Shown here: piece by piece, positions 11,635 through 23,363 of the stretch | Layout of the letters: each line of letters opens with the position of its first letter | Numbering within the stretch: the first letter of the stretch is position 1 | NCBI GenBank assembly: GCA_032718865.1 | Contig: JALUTQ010000030.1 | Coordinates: 620,001 to 684,000 of the forward strand | Reading direction: 5' to 3' | Length of the DNA stretch: 64,000 nucleotides | Source of the DNA: Tilletia caries | Lineage: Eukaryota; Basidiomycota; Exobasidiomycetes; Tilletiales; Tilletiaceae | Notes under the pieces: generated by a model | Databases searched by the model: none | What the model saw: only the letters and a program-made list of their open reading frames with translations | What the model was told of the DNA's origin: nothing | Program-made: the position numbers and the translations under genes

Positions 11635-12661
11635 ATGGAAAAGCGACAGTCCATCCTCGGCCTTCCCCCTCCGTATGCCTGACATTGTGCTCTCAAGAAG
11701 CACACGTCCTCGAATAACCCTTCTATCCCATCGACACGGGTCAAAGTGTCACTTCCTGTGTAACTCGACTGGATTGAGGCCCGCCGGCCCCCTTCCCTCC
11801 TCCTCCGAGACCTCATCCGTCAGCATTCAACTTCAACTATCGCACGGCGCCGACCCTACATCTTGTCGGCTCTTTATCGCTTTCGTCCAATCCTGGCTTA
11901 GCCAACCCCCCTCCGAACGACACACACAACACACACATGCATCTTATCTTCACCGCTCCTCAACGACATCAACCCCGCCCTTACGTCCTCCCACAACGTC
12001 AACCCTGCTCCTACCATTCGTCCCCAGACTACTGCTTCTAGTCACCCTCCCAACAAACCCCCTCCAACCTCATCCTGGCCGCCACTCCGCCTATCCTCTT
12101 TTCAACCTCATCCTCCATGCACCCGGTCCGCTCCGGGGAGTCGGCTTTCGGTCCACGCAGCCGCAGATCAAAACTTCCCGGGCAAGCTGCGTGTTTCTTC
12201 CATGTCCAATCATCGTAGTCGGCTCATCGAGATCACGGATGAAATGGAAGACCCAGTCCTACCCCTATACGCTACTGCCTGTCAAGTGCAATTCGCGCCT
12301 CGCATCCGAGATCATTGAATCTCCAGCACAGAACAGATAGGGTAACGTTATGCTATAGGTGTTATTCCAAGGAAGTACACAGAGAGTACATGCAGAAGCA
12401 AGCAAGGCAACTGAAAGAAGTGACATGCCGTCATCTATCGGTGGCAACAACATGATCCCCGAAGGTGATCTGGGCCACCGCCGAAGGGAAGATCGTAGCT
12501 GAGAATCCGAAAAAGGAAGAGTCGTGATGCGTGATGCGTGATGCGTGATGGGGCAAGTTTGATAACTTGAATGCTATGGGGTGGGAAAATGGTCGCCCGG
12601 ACTGATGACCGGCTTTTGGGAGCGCAGACAGGAATCTACTCCCAGATCCATTAGCATCTAT
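11635..12661. other. Intergenic region between DHH1 and the permease gene
   Basis: This region lies between two convergent genes. It contains pyrimidine-rich sequence and a short tandem repeat of GTGATGC units at about 12522-12552. I saw no supported gene. Confidence 0.55.
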
Positions 12662-15419
12662 TCACAGACCGTTGTTCGCACACGTGAAAGGGCTCTTGAC
12701 GTAGCCCAGACTGTAGCTGTTGATGATAGCCTGGACCGAGGTGTACCTGTTTCGTGCAGAATAAGGAGCAAGCAAGGGTCGATCAGACACAAAACGACAC
12801 CGAGACGGGCCGCATGTGGGGGAGAACTACTCACAAGCCAGGGCCGAAGATGAAAAGACCCGAGAAGAAGATGACGACGTTCAGCACGGTTTGTGCCTTC
12901 CTGTTCAGACCTTGGCCGACCCAGAGCTGTCCGTGGTTGACCTCCGCGTATGCAACCGCCCAGAACACTGCAACAGAAGAGTGAGAGCCAATTGTCAGTC
13001 ATAGGAATCGAGGGGTAGAAGCGTACAAGGCTGCAATGCCCCCGGGCGGCTCTTTGACACTTACAGGCACCAAACCAGCCATCGAACAGGGCCGACATGA
13101 GCGAGAGAAGATCACCAAAGACTGTCGAGCACGAGAGGAGAGTGAAGATGGAAAATGAGCTCCGATTATACCAGCCCCCCGGACAGATGTCCAGTTTTGT
13201 TGTAACTCACATGGTACGCCCTCGCCGATGATCCAACCGATGACCCATGTCACTGCGACGATTGAAGACCAAGCAACCCAGCCAAGAACAGTGTGGTTGC
13301 TGCAAAGTAGAGATTGAAGCAGAGAGCGAATGGACAGCTTTCAGCAAAAAGCTCTGAGAAACCGGTGTAGGGAACGTAAGAAGTCGGTAAAGTACTCACT
13401 TGTAATGACGGCTCCCAATGAAGAGACGTGCAAAAACATACTTCGCAACCACAGACGCGTACAAGACACCAATGATAACCGTGGTGGGGAAGACGAAGGC
13501 AAACGCAATCTTCTTGAACACCGGCTTGAGAGTGATAACAGCAGGAGCGCCCGCGAACTGTCCCGTCAACGCGTAGACGGTGATCCCGACGACGGAGAAG
13601 AGGACGAACTCGACCGCGGTGACGACGTATAGAGCTTTGCCGAATTCTCGCGGGTCCCTGAGCTCGGCGATCATGGACGGATACAGGCACTGTCCGACCC
13701 AGGTGAAGACTGCGAAGTGGGGTTTGAACGGAAGTCGTTTCAGCTACGATTCCACTCACCCGACTTCGGGCACGCAAACAGATTATGGACTTACTGATGT
13801 TAAGCATTGCGTTGAAGCCTTGAACGAACGTCGTGCCCTTGGGAGCAAACGCGGTGATAGTGATGGTGTAATTTTCTTCTGTGGCATTCGCAGGGTGTTT
13901 GCCTTGTATGCCAGAGAAGCTGAGTGAACACGACATCAGTGAACGTCCTAACCGGCCACTGCCTTGGGATGATCCCTTCAGCGAGGATAACTCACATGAG
14001 GACGAGCAGGATAGAAATGAACATAGAAGCAGCCTGCAAATAAAGATCACGGGCACGGTCAAAGTCAGAGGAATGGCGTCTCGGAAGACATTCAAAAGCT
14101 TGCAAGACGCCACACTCACCGAGGCAACTCCCATCCAAGCGACGTGATCCAACTTGCGAGGCAGTGTCATGATAATGCAGATGCCAGCTACGGCGATGGA
14201 GAGGCCGACCGAGCATGTTGGGTGGGCGGCCAGGGTGTTAATAATCTTGGATCCACTGTAGAGCAGAAGAGGTAGGAAAGGACGAGTGGAGACGGGGGTT
14301 TAGCACATCTCCAAAGATCAAAATTTGAAGCAAGGTCGACTCACGTCAAAGTGTGCAAGCCTGTTCATACCATAAATATTCCAGGTCAGCCTTTCAGTCC
14401 GAAGCGGCTGGAATCACCAATACTGGGTCCGACAACTCAGCTGAACGTACCCATAATCATGATGTTGTTGATGCACAGCTGTCGACGGTTTATTGCGCCC
14501 ACAGAGCGAAGGTGTCAAGGGGTTTGCCACCATGAAGTACTGTAGCCAAGCATGATGAGAGCCACTCACGGCAGCGGCAGTGAGTTCGTACGCAATCCTG
14601 GCACGGGTGGCATTGCCTCGTCCGAAAATATGAGCGCCGATCTGGTGGGAGTCAAAAAGATCAATTCTTTCTTCCTGACACGCGGAATATCGGTCCCGTG
14701 TGAGGAACTCACGTCGGCGATATGAAGCGCGTCAGGATGCCTGAGACAGTACTTCCAGAGGGTGACTGAGGTGTACAGGGTTACGAGACCGAAAAAGAAT
14801 GTCTGTAGATGAAAGGGGGGGGGGGGTCAGTAACCGCACGCCCTGATCAGCACCGGCGCGTATGTGCGAGAATGCAGAAAGGAGACAGAATCTGCGAAGC
14901 TCGGACCCGTATTCCGCACAGATACGTACCGCTAAGAGACCTCCCGCCATGCCAAGGGTGGCGAAAGCGGAAGGGAACGCGAGAATGGCCCTGAAGGTAT
15001 GGGCGTCCGAAAGCGCCACGTCAGAATAAAGCAGGAAAGAGACCGTAAGGGTCGGAGGACTTGACACTCACAGGCACACATATTCACACAGCAGCAGGGC
15101 ACAGCACTTCTGCCAGCTCATCGTGCTGTTCGATCCGGGCACGAAGAGCGATCGGAATCAAGACATCAGCATCAGAGAATGGTCGAACAAAGCAGTTAAT
15201 CAGAACGCACCGATAGACGATCTCGCCACTCTCCATGATGGAGCCCTCCGCAGGCACCGTCTTGATGCGAGCTCCCTTTTCTGGGTCGTCGATGTCGATC
15301 TTCGGGTCATCGCTGGAGCCTGAGGCCGAATCGGCGAACGCCTTCTTCTCCTCCATGGTAGCCTCTGCGATGGGCTTGTGAGGCAGCGGTGCGATAGCTT
15401 GGGGCAATGGATTGGACAT
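12662..15419 (-). CDS. AAAP-family amino-acid permease (Mtr-like), 15 exons
   Basis: This is a membrane amino-acid/proton symporter of the AAAP family, most like fungal neutral amino-acid permeases of the Mtr type. The start ATG is at 15419. Fifteen small exons join in frame through GTGAGT/GTACGT/GTAAGT introns. Exon 1 is 15419-15211, exon 2 is 15116-15072, and the stop is at 12662. The N-terminus is polar, with a DPEKGARIKTV...SGEIVYR lead-in typical of the family. Hydrophobic segments then follow, including AILAFPSAFATLGMAGG, FTWVGQCLYPSMIAEL and FFGDLLSLMSALFDGWFG. The end YTSVQAIINSYS..TPF-like also fits. About 11 membrane spans are expected for the family. I found no broken splice sites. 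Substrate specificity cannot be read from the sequence. Confidence 0.88.
14815..14826. repeat. G homopolymer in a permease intron
   Basis: A run of about twelve G residues lies just upstream (minus-strand sense) of an acceptor in the permease gene. On the minus strand it is a C-tract close to the splice acceptor. Confidence 0.8.
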
Positions 15420-17090
15420 GATTGGCGTCTTGGGCGTGGAGATGGAAATCGTTCAGTGGGGGTAACTGGAAAGGAGAAGAAAAAGTCTGGAAGAAGGACC
15501 GAGGCGAGTACCGAGCTCTTTAAGATTCTGATATCGGATGCCTGATGGCGACAAAGCTTTGGAAAATTATGAAGGTCGGTGTGCGCCAGTTGAAGGTTGC
15601 TAGATGTTCTACATATCGAGGCTGAAAATTTACTTCTCAACTGGGAGTCTGGGAGAGGTAAGCAGCCTTTTGGTTGTTGACAGCGGTAAAACTGTCAACA
15701 GTGTATGTACATAGCCAGGTGCTCTATTTGTTCCTGAGATTGGAAATTAATCCGCAATAAGGATATTCGCGTACATACTGTACCTGGTGCAGCTGCAGGG
15801 CTCGAAGACCGCCCGGGTAAACGGTAAACGACCGCAAAGGCTTAATAATGGGGGTGAATTGCGTATGTACATATGTGAAATTCAAAAAAATTGATGGCAT
15901 CGCAGGTGGCGGCCAGGCACAGGTGACTCATGACTGTGATTGTGTGACTACGCGTCTAGTCGTGAATCGTGATCGATGATGCGATGATGGCAAAAATTCC
16001 CCAGACTTTTAGGATGGGGTTATATCTGCCCCTTAGATTTTTACGGCCGAGAAAAAGTGTTGCAACTTGCAACATCCCTCGAATAAATTCTTCAAAACTC
16101 CTTGAAATCTTCTCAAACTTCGCCTGGGTGTCCGTGTTCTAAGCATCCATTGACGCTCTCGATATCTCCAAGATTTTTTATGAAGTGTACACCGCTGTCG
16201 GCCCACTAGCCTTCCAATAAGCTGTACCACGGGCCTCGTGGAATGCGGTAAGGGCACAGGCTTGGAAAAGGCGGAAGATGCCGATTGACTAAGCCTTTTT
16301 GGGGAGGCCTGTGCAACGCAATCAAAAAAGCCTGCTGGAGCCCCTTTTTTTCAGAAGCCTGCTGGCAGGGTTACACTGAGAGAGGTCACTTGTCTCCTAG
16401 ACGGGTAGGCTTAGAATTTTCTATCAGTTCATCCCCACGTAAGAAAAGTGTGAGCTCCTTCGTCAAGAGTACTTCCTGAGGGTTCAGCCCTCCAATTTTC
16501 TTTGTCTGTGTGGCGGCCAGGCCACGTCCCTACTCCCTACCGCAAGGTTAATGGTCTTGCCTCTTACTTGCTAGATCGTACTTCCTTCCGACTTGGCCTT
16601 CATCTTGCCTCGGTATGGACAATTCTAAGGCTCGTGTAGAATGGTTTTATGTCATGGGTGTACAGGTCGTATCGATCTGCCTTGAGCAAATCGTTGCTGA
16701 TAGTCCCTGTGCACGCAATCTCCCAAGCACTGAAGTATGCTGGTGTAAAGCACTGGAGTAGGTTCATATTGTACAGGGCCGTGCCAGGCTTGAAGAACAG
16801 AGTTAGAGGAGAGTGATTCACGACCCATTGGATTGTATCCAGTACAGAGCGGTTTCAAGGGTTTGCCACTTGTTCAGTAGGACTGTATTCCATAAGGATC
16901 AGCTATTACAGATTCTAGACAGACGACAATATCCAAGGACCAAGAGTCGAGACGCGAGTGAGGAACGATATCGAAGATGCGAAGAATGGATGAAGCTGGA
17001 GGGGTCACGGTGAGGCGAGCGGGAAGAAACCTAAGCTAGATTAGGAAGCTCCTCTTCTTCCCCCAGTTCGTCTTCGTCGTCTTCCATGTC
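15420..17090. other. Gene-poor stretch
   Basis: About 1.7 kb with no coding frame longer than about 110 codons that shows family similarity or coherent splicing. The first 200 bases are the permease promoter. The rest marks the switch from host gene block to transposon-rich sequence. Nothing specific was recognised. Confidence 0.5.
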
Positions 17091-19441
17091 CTACTGATCG
17101 TCTCCGCCCTGTAGGTCTGCGTCCGCGCTGCCGCCATGCCCTTCTTCACCCCCGTCCAAATTCGCTTCACCTTGATCGAGGGAGTGACTCGTCGCCTCAA
17201 GGCACTCCGATAGAAGAGACTCCTCTTTGTTGGCGGGATGGCGGAAATCAAAATGGCACTCTCCGTATTCCTCTTGATCCGCCGCGATGAGATCCGTCAA
17301 CAGACTGTGTTGGGTTATAACATGATGTCAGTGAGATCATCATCGCTAGGATTCAACCCCTCAACGTCTTCTCCAAAATACTAGACTCTTGAAGGCTTGA
17401 AGCTAACGAGATACTCACTTATTTGCTTCGTCCCTTCTCTGCGTGCTTGCCGTATCCTTCAAGTCCTCGTTGAGCTGCTGGATACTGGGGTCCACCATGG
17501 CCCAAAAGTCGTTGTTGGCCACCCAGGTCTCAGTCTCGGCCTCGTCTTCCTCTTGGTAGAAAGGTTTCTTCAGCTTAGTTTGTAGACGCTTGAGATAGAA
17601 AAGACAGGTGGCAACAGTGAAGCAATTGAAGTAAGCGCTGATTTCTCGACCGTCAATTTGAAGGCCAATGTGCTCACCAAGAAGACCAGACGGTACAGGC
17701 GTCTCTGCGTGATGGGCAGGCGATAGAACCCGAGAAGCGACTCCGCCAATTGCAGAAGGTTCTTCTGGTCGCTAGGTTTTGCCAGGCCCATCGACATGAA
17801 TAACTGCGAGAATTGAATGTATATCATGATGATCAGCAGCAGCGGTGAGCCGATGGTCACACCGTAGAGCCAGGGTCAGCCATGCGGCATGCCTAGCGAC
17901 TAGCGTACCTGCTTCTTTGTAGTAGAGCGAAGCTGATCCAGCTTTGTCTTGATCTGGTGACGGACCAGGGCTTCTCCAGAAGAGTTCCCGACCTTGAGCA
18001 TATGCGGTCCGTTCTGGCCAAGAAGCTTGGGATTCTTTCGAAGCCAGATCTGCAGATGAATTGATCGTGCTGAAGCTATTCAGTACGAGGGACTGAGAAG
18101 TTGCGCTCTCAACTGTCTAGCAAACAGAAAATACTTGCCATAGTTGCATCTTCAAGGATACGAGAGGTTCCAGGTTCCTTCTTGGTTCCACACGAGTAGC
18201 CCGGAGCACTGCTGCTGAAGAATATTGCCGCCGTAGACGCTCGCAAGTTTGTCTTGATTCAGTGACCGCAAGTATGTTTCCAGTGCGGGGTGAAAGTTCG
18301 GTACAATTGTCAGAATAATGTGTGAAGCAGACGCTAGAAAGGACAAGCTGAAGCACAGTATGACATACCATAGCCTGGTCGTCAAGCGTGCTCAAGTTCT
18401 GGTTGCGAAGGCCTTTGGTCAGGTACTCCAAGCTGCCAAGGCGGTTTCTTGAATCGTCCTGTGACAGAAGGGTTAGTTCGCTCAGTTGAGCGGTGTAAAG
18501 TCGCAGTCCCATTGAGGCCACCTTTTCGAATGAAGCTCAAGGCGGTGATGCACCTTCGGGATCGAGGGGGTTATCATCATCGTAGCTGCCAGGTTCCTGC
18601 ATGTTTAAAATGAAGTTAAGATGACAGTCAATTGACAAGTTCCCCCATGGGCGAATAGTCTGCGTGCTGGCACAAACGGGGAGAAACGTTACTCACAATA
18701 GTAGCCTCGTAGGATGATACCATCCTTTCCAGAAGATCCACATTCGTCCGGGTGAGAGTCTTGATTCTAAGGAAGGACTGAATGTGTGGATGGGTTACTG
18801 CAGAATGCAGATACGTCACTGCCAGACATGGCATCTGGAATCAACGGCTCGATCGTCTGTCCGCCGGAAACACCTGAGTTGCTGAGCTTCGTGGCCAAAA
18901 CAGAGCCGGGGCGCGTTCCATTCGTCGCAGCAGAGACGTTGCGCTTGTTGGGCCGCATCGACGCATATGAGTCCGCGGCGTATCTGCGCTTGCTGGGACC
19001 GTTGTGCTGGACTGCCGCGCCGTGATTCGCAGTCGTACGGGCAGAAAGGACTGAAGCAGAAAGAACCGTTGACCTTTGTAGCTGCAGAGACGTCATCTGA
19101 GAGAAGACAATGTTGAGAAGAGGTGAGGATGAGGAAGGAATTGGGGGATGGTTGGGGAGTCATGAGCCAGTGCGAACGTGAAGAGCACGTACTTATGATG
19201 CTGGTTGATCAGAGCCCCTGAAGCGTGCGCTTTGGCCGCACAGGCAAGCCGTCGCCATGTTAAACGTGGGTTCAAACTCCAATGCACACCGGGCAGGCCA
19301 TCGAAGTATCGAACTAGAGAAGATTGGAGCTGTGCGTAATATCAGCCTCATACTAGGATGATGCGAGACACGATGCTGCTCACTCACCTTGACTTTGTCC
19401 AGCGGCCCAGGCGTGCAGAACAGCCTCATAGGTGACACCAT
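17091..19441 (-). CDS. Multi-exon gene of unknown function, co-oriented with a Plavaka-like transposase gene
   Basis: I did not recognise this protein. A chain of open segments with GTGAGT/GTACGT donors runs on the minus strand from an ATG at 19441. It includes LQSSLVRYFDGLPGVHWSLN (about 19325), PSKRRYAADSYASMRPNKRN, RIKTLTRTNVDLLERMVSSY, LGSLEYLTKGLRNQ, IWLRKNPKLLGQNGPHMLK, LQLAESLLGFYRLPITQRR and an acidic tail (DLIAADQEEYGECHF) ending at 17091. Codon-like composition and splice signals support a real gene, but exact exon limits are uncertain between about 18500 and 19100. It starts about 104 bp downstream of the Plavaka-like stop on the same strand, so it may be the second protein of that element. 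It could equally be an unrelated host gene. Confidence 0.45.
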
Positions 19442-19545
19442 TGCTCTTTAGCGATGCTCAAAGAGTATCGTGCCAGCCGGTCCATGCACATTGCATCACC
19501 AATATTCATTATCATCGCCTTCCTTCTTGAAACCCGTTCTCACAA

Positions 19546-22500
19546 TCAAACTGAACCGGGATTCCACAGCTGATAAGCTAGTTTGGCGACGTAAGCCGAA
19601 CGGAACAGGCAGTCGTTGACTACGATGTCGAGGTCGCTGCCTCGATGTCGTACGGTGTCTTCGTAGGGCCGGCAGCCTTGAGAGCGGCAGTTGTGATTGG
19701 CGTTTAGGACACCAAGAAGGTCCTGTGAACAGTGAAATCAGTGTAGAACGGCAGTCAAAATTGATCACGGGTGAGCATGAAAGAAGCATCGCGCATCGAG
19801 AACGTAATGGCTTGAATGCGATACTCACAGAGAGCGGGGCTACGAACAATTCGTCCAAGCTACCTACTGTGGCCTCGAGCAGCGGATTCGACGGCCTTGG
19901 TCGTGGCCAGACTGGAAGTAAGGAAAGGGTCTTGGTCGATTCGTTGCATTCATAGACCTTGGCGATTCTCGTCGACATCTTCTGATGCAGAAATACAAGT
20001 CGTCAGCATGACCAAACGTCAAGAGTTGAGGAGGAAGAGAGAGAGCGAGAAAGAGTGAGAGTGAGTGAGTATGTAGAGTGTGTGAGAGAGAGGGTCAGGA
20101 GTAATACTGTTGGTACTCACCAGGCTTCCATCTTTGTCTGTGAGTTCTTTGCAAGCTACCATCAGAACCACATCGTTTGCAGAGACGGACTCGCCAACTG
20201 TGGTCTTTTGAGACTTGAGGCCGTACATTGTTAGTATCGCTTCTTTGCCGGCCTCGGAACCCACGAGAAGACGAGAGCATCCTAGTCCTGTCTTTTGCCA
20301 GGTTTGGCGTTCGGGGTCGAAATATACCGCTTCAGCTAGGACGTCTCGGATGGTCTCCTGAACGGCGATACGCCGAGTAATATCTCTCGAAGGGCGCTTG
20401 CGGTTGCTCATGATGGATGCCTGTCGTACCACGGCATTGAAGCTCTCGAACCTTTCGCTGGCGACTGTGAACAACGGGCCAAAGTGCTGCATGTCGCGTA
20501 CGCAGTGTGTGAGGGTGTGTAGCTTGTTTTTTTTTTGGAAGCAACGCCGGAAGCATTGTCGCAAGATGAGAGTAAAAGTTCTTCAAGCAGCACCGTGTGT
20601 ACTCCTGTTTTTGAATGTGGTAAGAGCGTTATTGTGTTAAGTATTAGTGACGATTGTATGACGCTCAATGACTCAAGCTCAACTAGCCATGGTTTACACT
20701 CACCAACCATTCGGTTTGATGTTCGCGATCCCATTCCACAGAGTATAGCGCCGCTGCTAGTCTTCCGTGCGAATGCCACGCATTCAACCATGTCAGGGGT
20801 AGCTTCATCGAGTGAAGAAGCCACGGCATAACCTGCGTAAGTCGTTTGAGGTCCTTTCCCACCAAGCTTCGGTGATGTTTGACTAGATAGGAGCCATCAA
20901 GATGTCTGGCGTCACCTATACCGGCCATGCTGGCCGCACGGAGCCAATGTCGAACCTCCTGTTTTGAATTTCCGTGAAGAGACTGAATCACTGAACGTTT
21001 GTCGAAGCAGGTATTTTGCGGTCCCTAGCAAGACCGTGTGTAAAAGTTCGCAAGATCAATGTATCAGTAACGCTCGTGACAAGTAACAGAGAAGCAGTTG
21101 ACGAGCATCGGTGCAAGTTGCAACTCACCGGAAAGGTTGAGCAAAGGATTCCAGTGGTGGCCTTCTCTAGTTATGGTTGCGACCATGTCTTGCATATCTG
21201 TCGCGACATCTTCTGACATCTCGTCTCCGTTCTCCAGCCGCAACTCTAGCTCCTGTCGCAACGTCTCGCATGCTAGAGTTGTCAGCTTGTCCTTGACTCC
21301 GGTTGCTGATGCTTTGGCAGACCAAGCGCCTTTGGTCCCGTTGATTGACAACGCAAGCTGATCAAGAAGCGTCTCCTTGATTCCTTGACAGTAGGCTCAA
21401 CGCCTGGCTGTTTAAACATGAAGAGCTGGATCAGGTCTTCGACTCTTCGTTTTTCTTCTAGTCATGAATGGACCTTCGCTAAACTCACCTTGGTGGCAGC
21501 AGCTACTCCGGCGTCGCTCTGCTTGAAAGCCTTGTTACCCCCGAACATACAAGTCCTACAGCTGTAAGCGCCGTTCGAACCAATGTTGGAGGCCAACTCT
21601 GCCGCCATAGGATTATCGCAGATCATGGCGGCCAGCGTTACCAGCACAAGAACCTCTTCGTTCCGTTGTACATCCCAGCAGAGGACACCATTTAATGAGA
21701 GATTTCTGAAAAGAGAATAATTCGTCAGGACCTGAGCATTTTCGCGTCTAGCCTAGGCATAATGACACTTACTCGAAGCTGGCTACTAGCGCCTGGCATA
21801 TCTCTTGTGGAGTGGCGGTGTTGCTGACGGCAAATATCTTAAGGGACCCCTCTTCGCAGAGCATGCTGGGTTTCATAGTCGCATTTTGTACGAGGCACAC
21901 GTGGTGTTTGTTCCAACGCTTGGACGATGCTCCGGAGACGTCGTCTATAAAGGCATACATTGGCACATGGTACACCATTCTGCCTCCTGCGACGTCTCGC
22001 AAAGGATTGATGACGGCCATTTTACGGCCATCGACCTGTACTACAGTAGGAGTACATCATGGATGAATGAACTTGCAAATCAACAACACGCAAGTAGAAG
22101 TATCACAACCTGACTCACAGTTCGACATGATCAGCATCCTCGACAGTTCAAGGCCGGTATGCTTGATGGTAGATGTCTGAATCTGGATCGTTGCGGTCGC
22201 ACCGATGATCAAGGAAGGAGCCTGATATTGAGCTTTCCGACCGCATGCCCAGATATGGTTGTCTTCATCCACGAAGAACAACTCGACCAAAAAGTAGCGT
22301 TCGTCCAACGCAACGACCTCATTCACGTACACGTGCCGTCCCCGTGCAATTTCGGACATAGGACTGCTGCGTCGTTGCGTCTGCGTCGATGAGTCCGAGG
22401 CCAGAACGTCCATTAGACCCCTGATAGATCTCGCTCGACGTGGATATAGCTGTAGCTGAGCACGGGTGTACGAGTTGGCAAAGTCCTGCAAATATCAAGC

Positions 22501-23363
22501 TGCGTTAGCTCAAAGCTGTGTACCGTGTGATAGAAGCGATGTATTTGTGACTGACAGGTCGTAAGGCCTCCTCTATTGGCCGGATGTGGAAAGTGTGGCC
22601 CTGAAGACCAGTGACGGGAGAGGTTTTGGTTGTACCTGTTGTTGCGCGGAGTCTGTCGATGCTCTCGCGAACGCTGGTGTAGGAAGGAACATGTGGCACG
22701 GATAACATTCGCAGGATTGTAAGTATCGCTTTGATTTGCCGCGTGCTAAGTGGTCGGCGTGGATGGCATGCTGCGACTGCGATGATAAATGTCTGAGAGT
22801 GGTTGTCGAGTCAGCTCACGAAATCGATCAAGGGAGTGACATGTCACAGAAGGTTACATGTGTTATGAGTACAATCAACTCACAATCTTGTCCGGAAAGG
22901 GACTAAAGTCGTCCTTTTCCTCTGCCAGAACGATCCGAAGATCTTGTCGAAGCTCGGACAACGCCTCCACAGCGTAGCTCTCCGCTTGGCGCTCGACATC
23001 ACTCTCGGTTTCCCAGCAGTCCCATTCCTGCGGAATAGTCTCCCATTCCATCTCGTCCGTCGACGGCCCGTCGGTCTCGCTGTCAGGAATAGTGGGAAGC
23101 TGAGATGTGGCATTGCTGGGTAGCGAAGTACGAGACTGGATCTCTTCGGAGCGCAGTGAAGCTGTAGCCTCAGGTATGGTCGACCGCAATCCCCTTTTGA
23201 GCCAGTTTTGGTGTTGGTTTGTGAGCGCATGTGCTGATGTGTTATGTCGTTTAGCGAACGACGGTCTTTTTGGACAGACAGTACAGCAAAACAGCGTCTG
23301 GGTTTGTCGCATGCCATCAGGAAGAGAAGCGTCAGGTTGACAGCGAGATGTCTTCACTCTCAT
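19546..23363 (-). CDS. Plavaka-like (KDZ/CACTA-related) transposase gene
   Basis: Large multi-exon gene resembling the Plavaka-type transposases common in Agaricomycetes. The N-terminus from the ATG at 23363 has a C..C...H...H zinc-finger-like motif (FCCTVCPKRPSFAKRH). Later exons give FANSYTRAQLQLYPR, a DDVSGASSKRWNKHH segment (about 21,900), ICDNPMAAELASNIGSNGAY with a following CRTC pair, and HFGPLFTVASERFESFNAVV (about 20,450). The last exon has NANHNCRSQGC and ends at 19546. Most junctions use GTGAGT/GTAAGT donors, for example 22883. A run of ten A (minus strand) at 20527-20536 coincides with an apparent frame change. I could also not fix the acceptor near 21,400. The gene may be intact or lightly damaged. 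Terminal inverted repeats were not found by eye. Confidence 0.65.

Noticed and set aside
19441..19480. tRNA gene candidate near the Plavaka-like stop
   Set aside because: No D-arm or T-arm stem pairing could be drawn.
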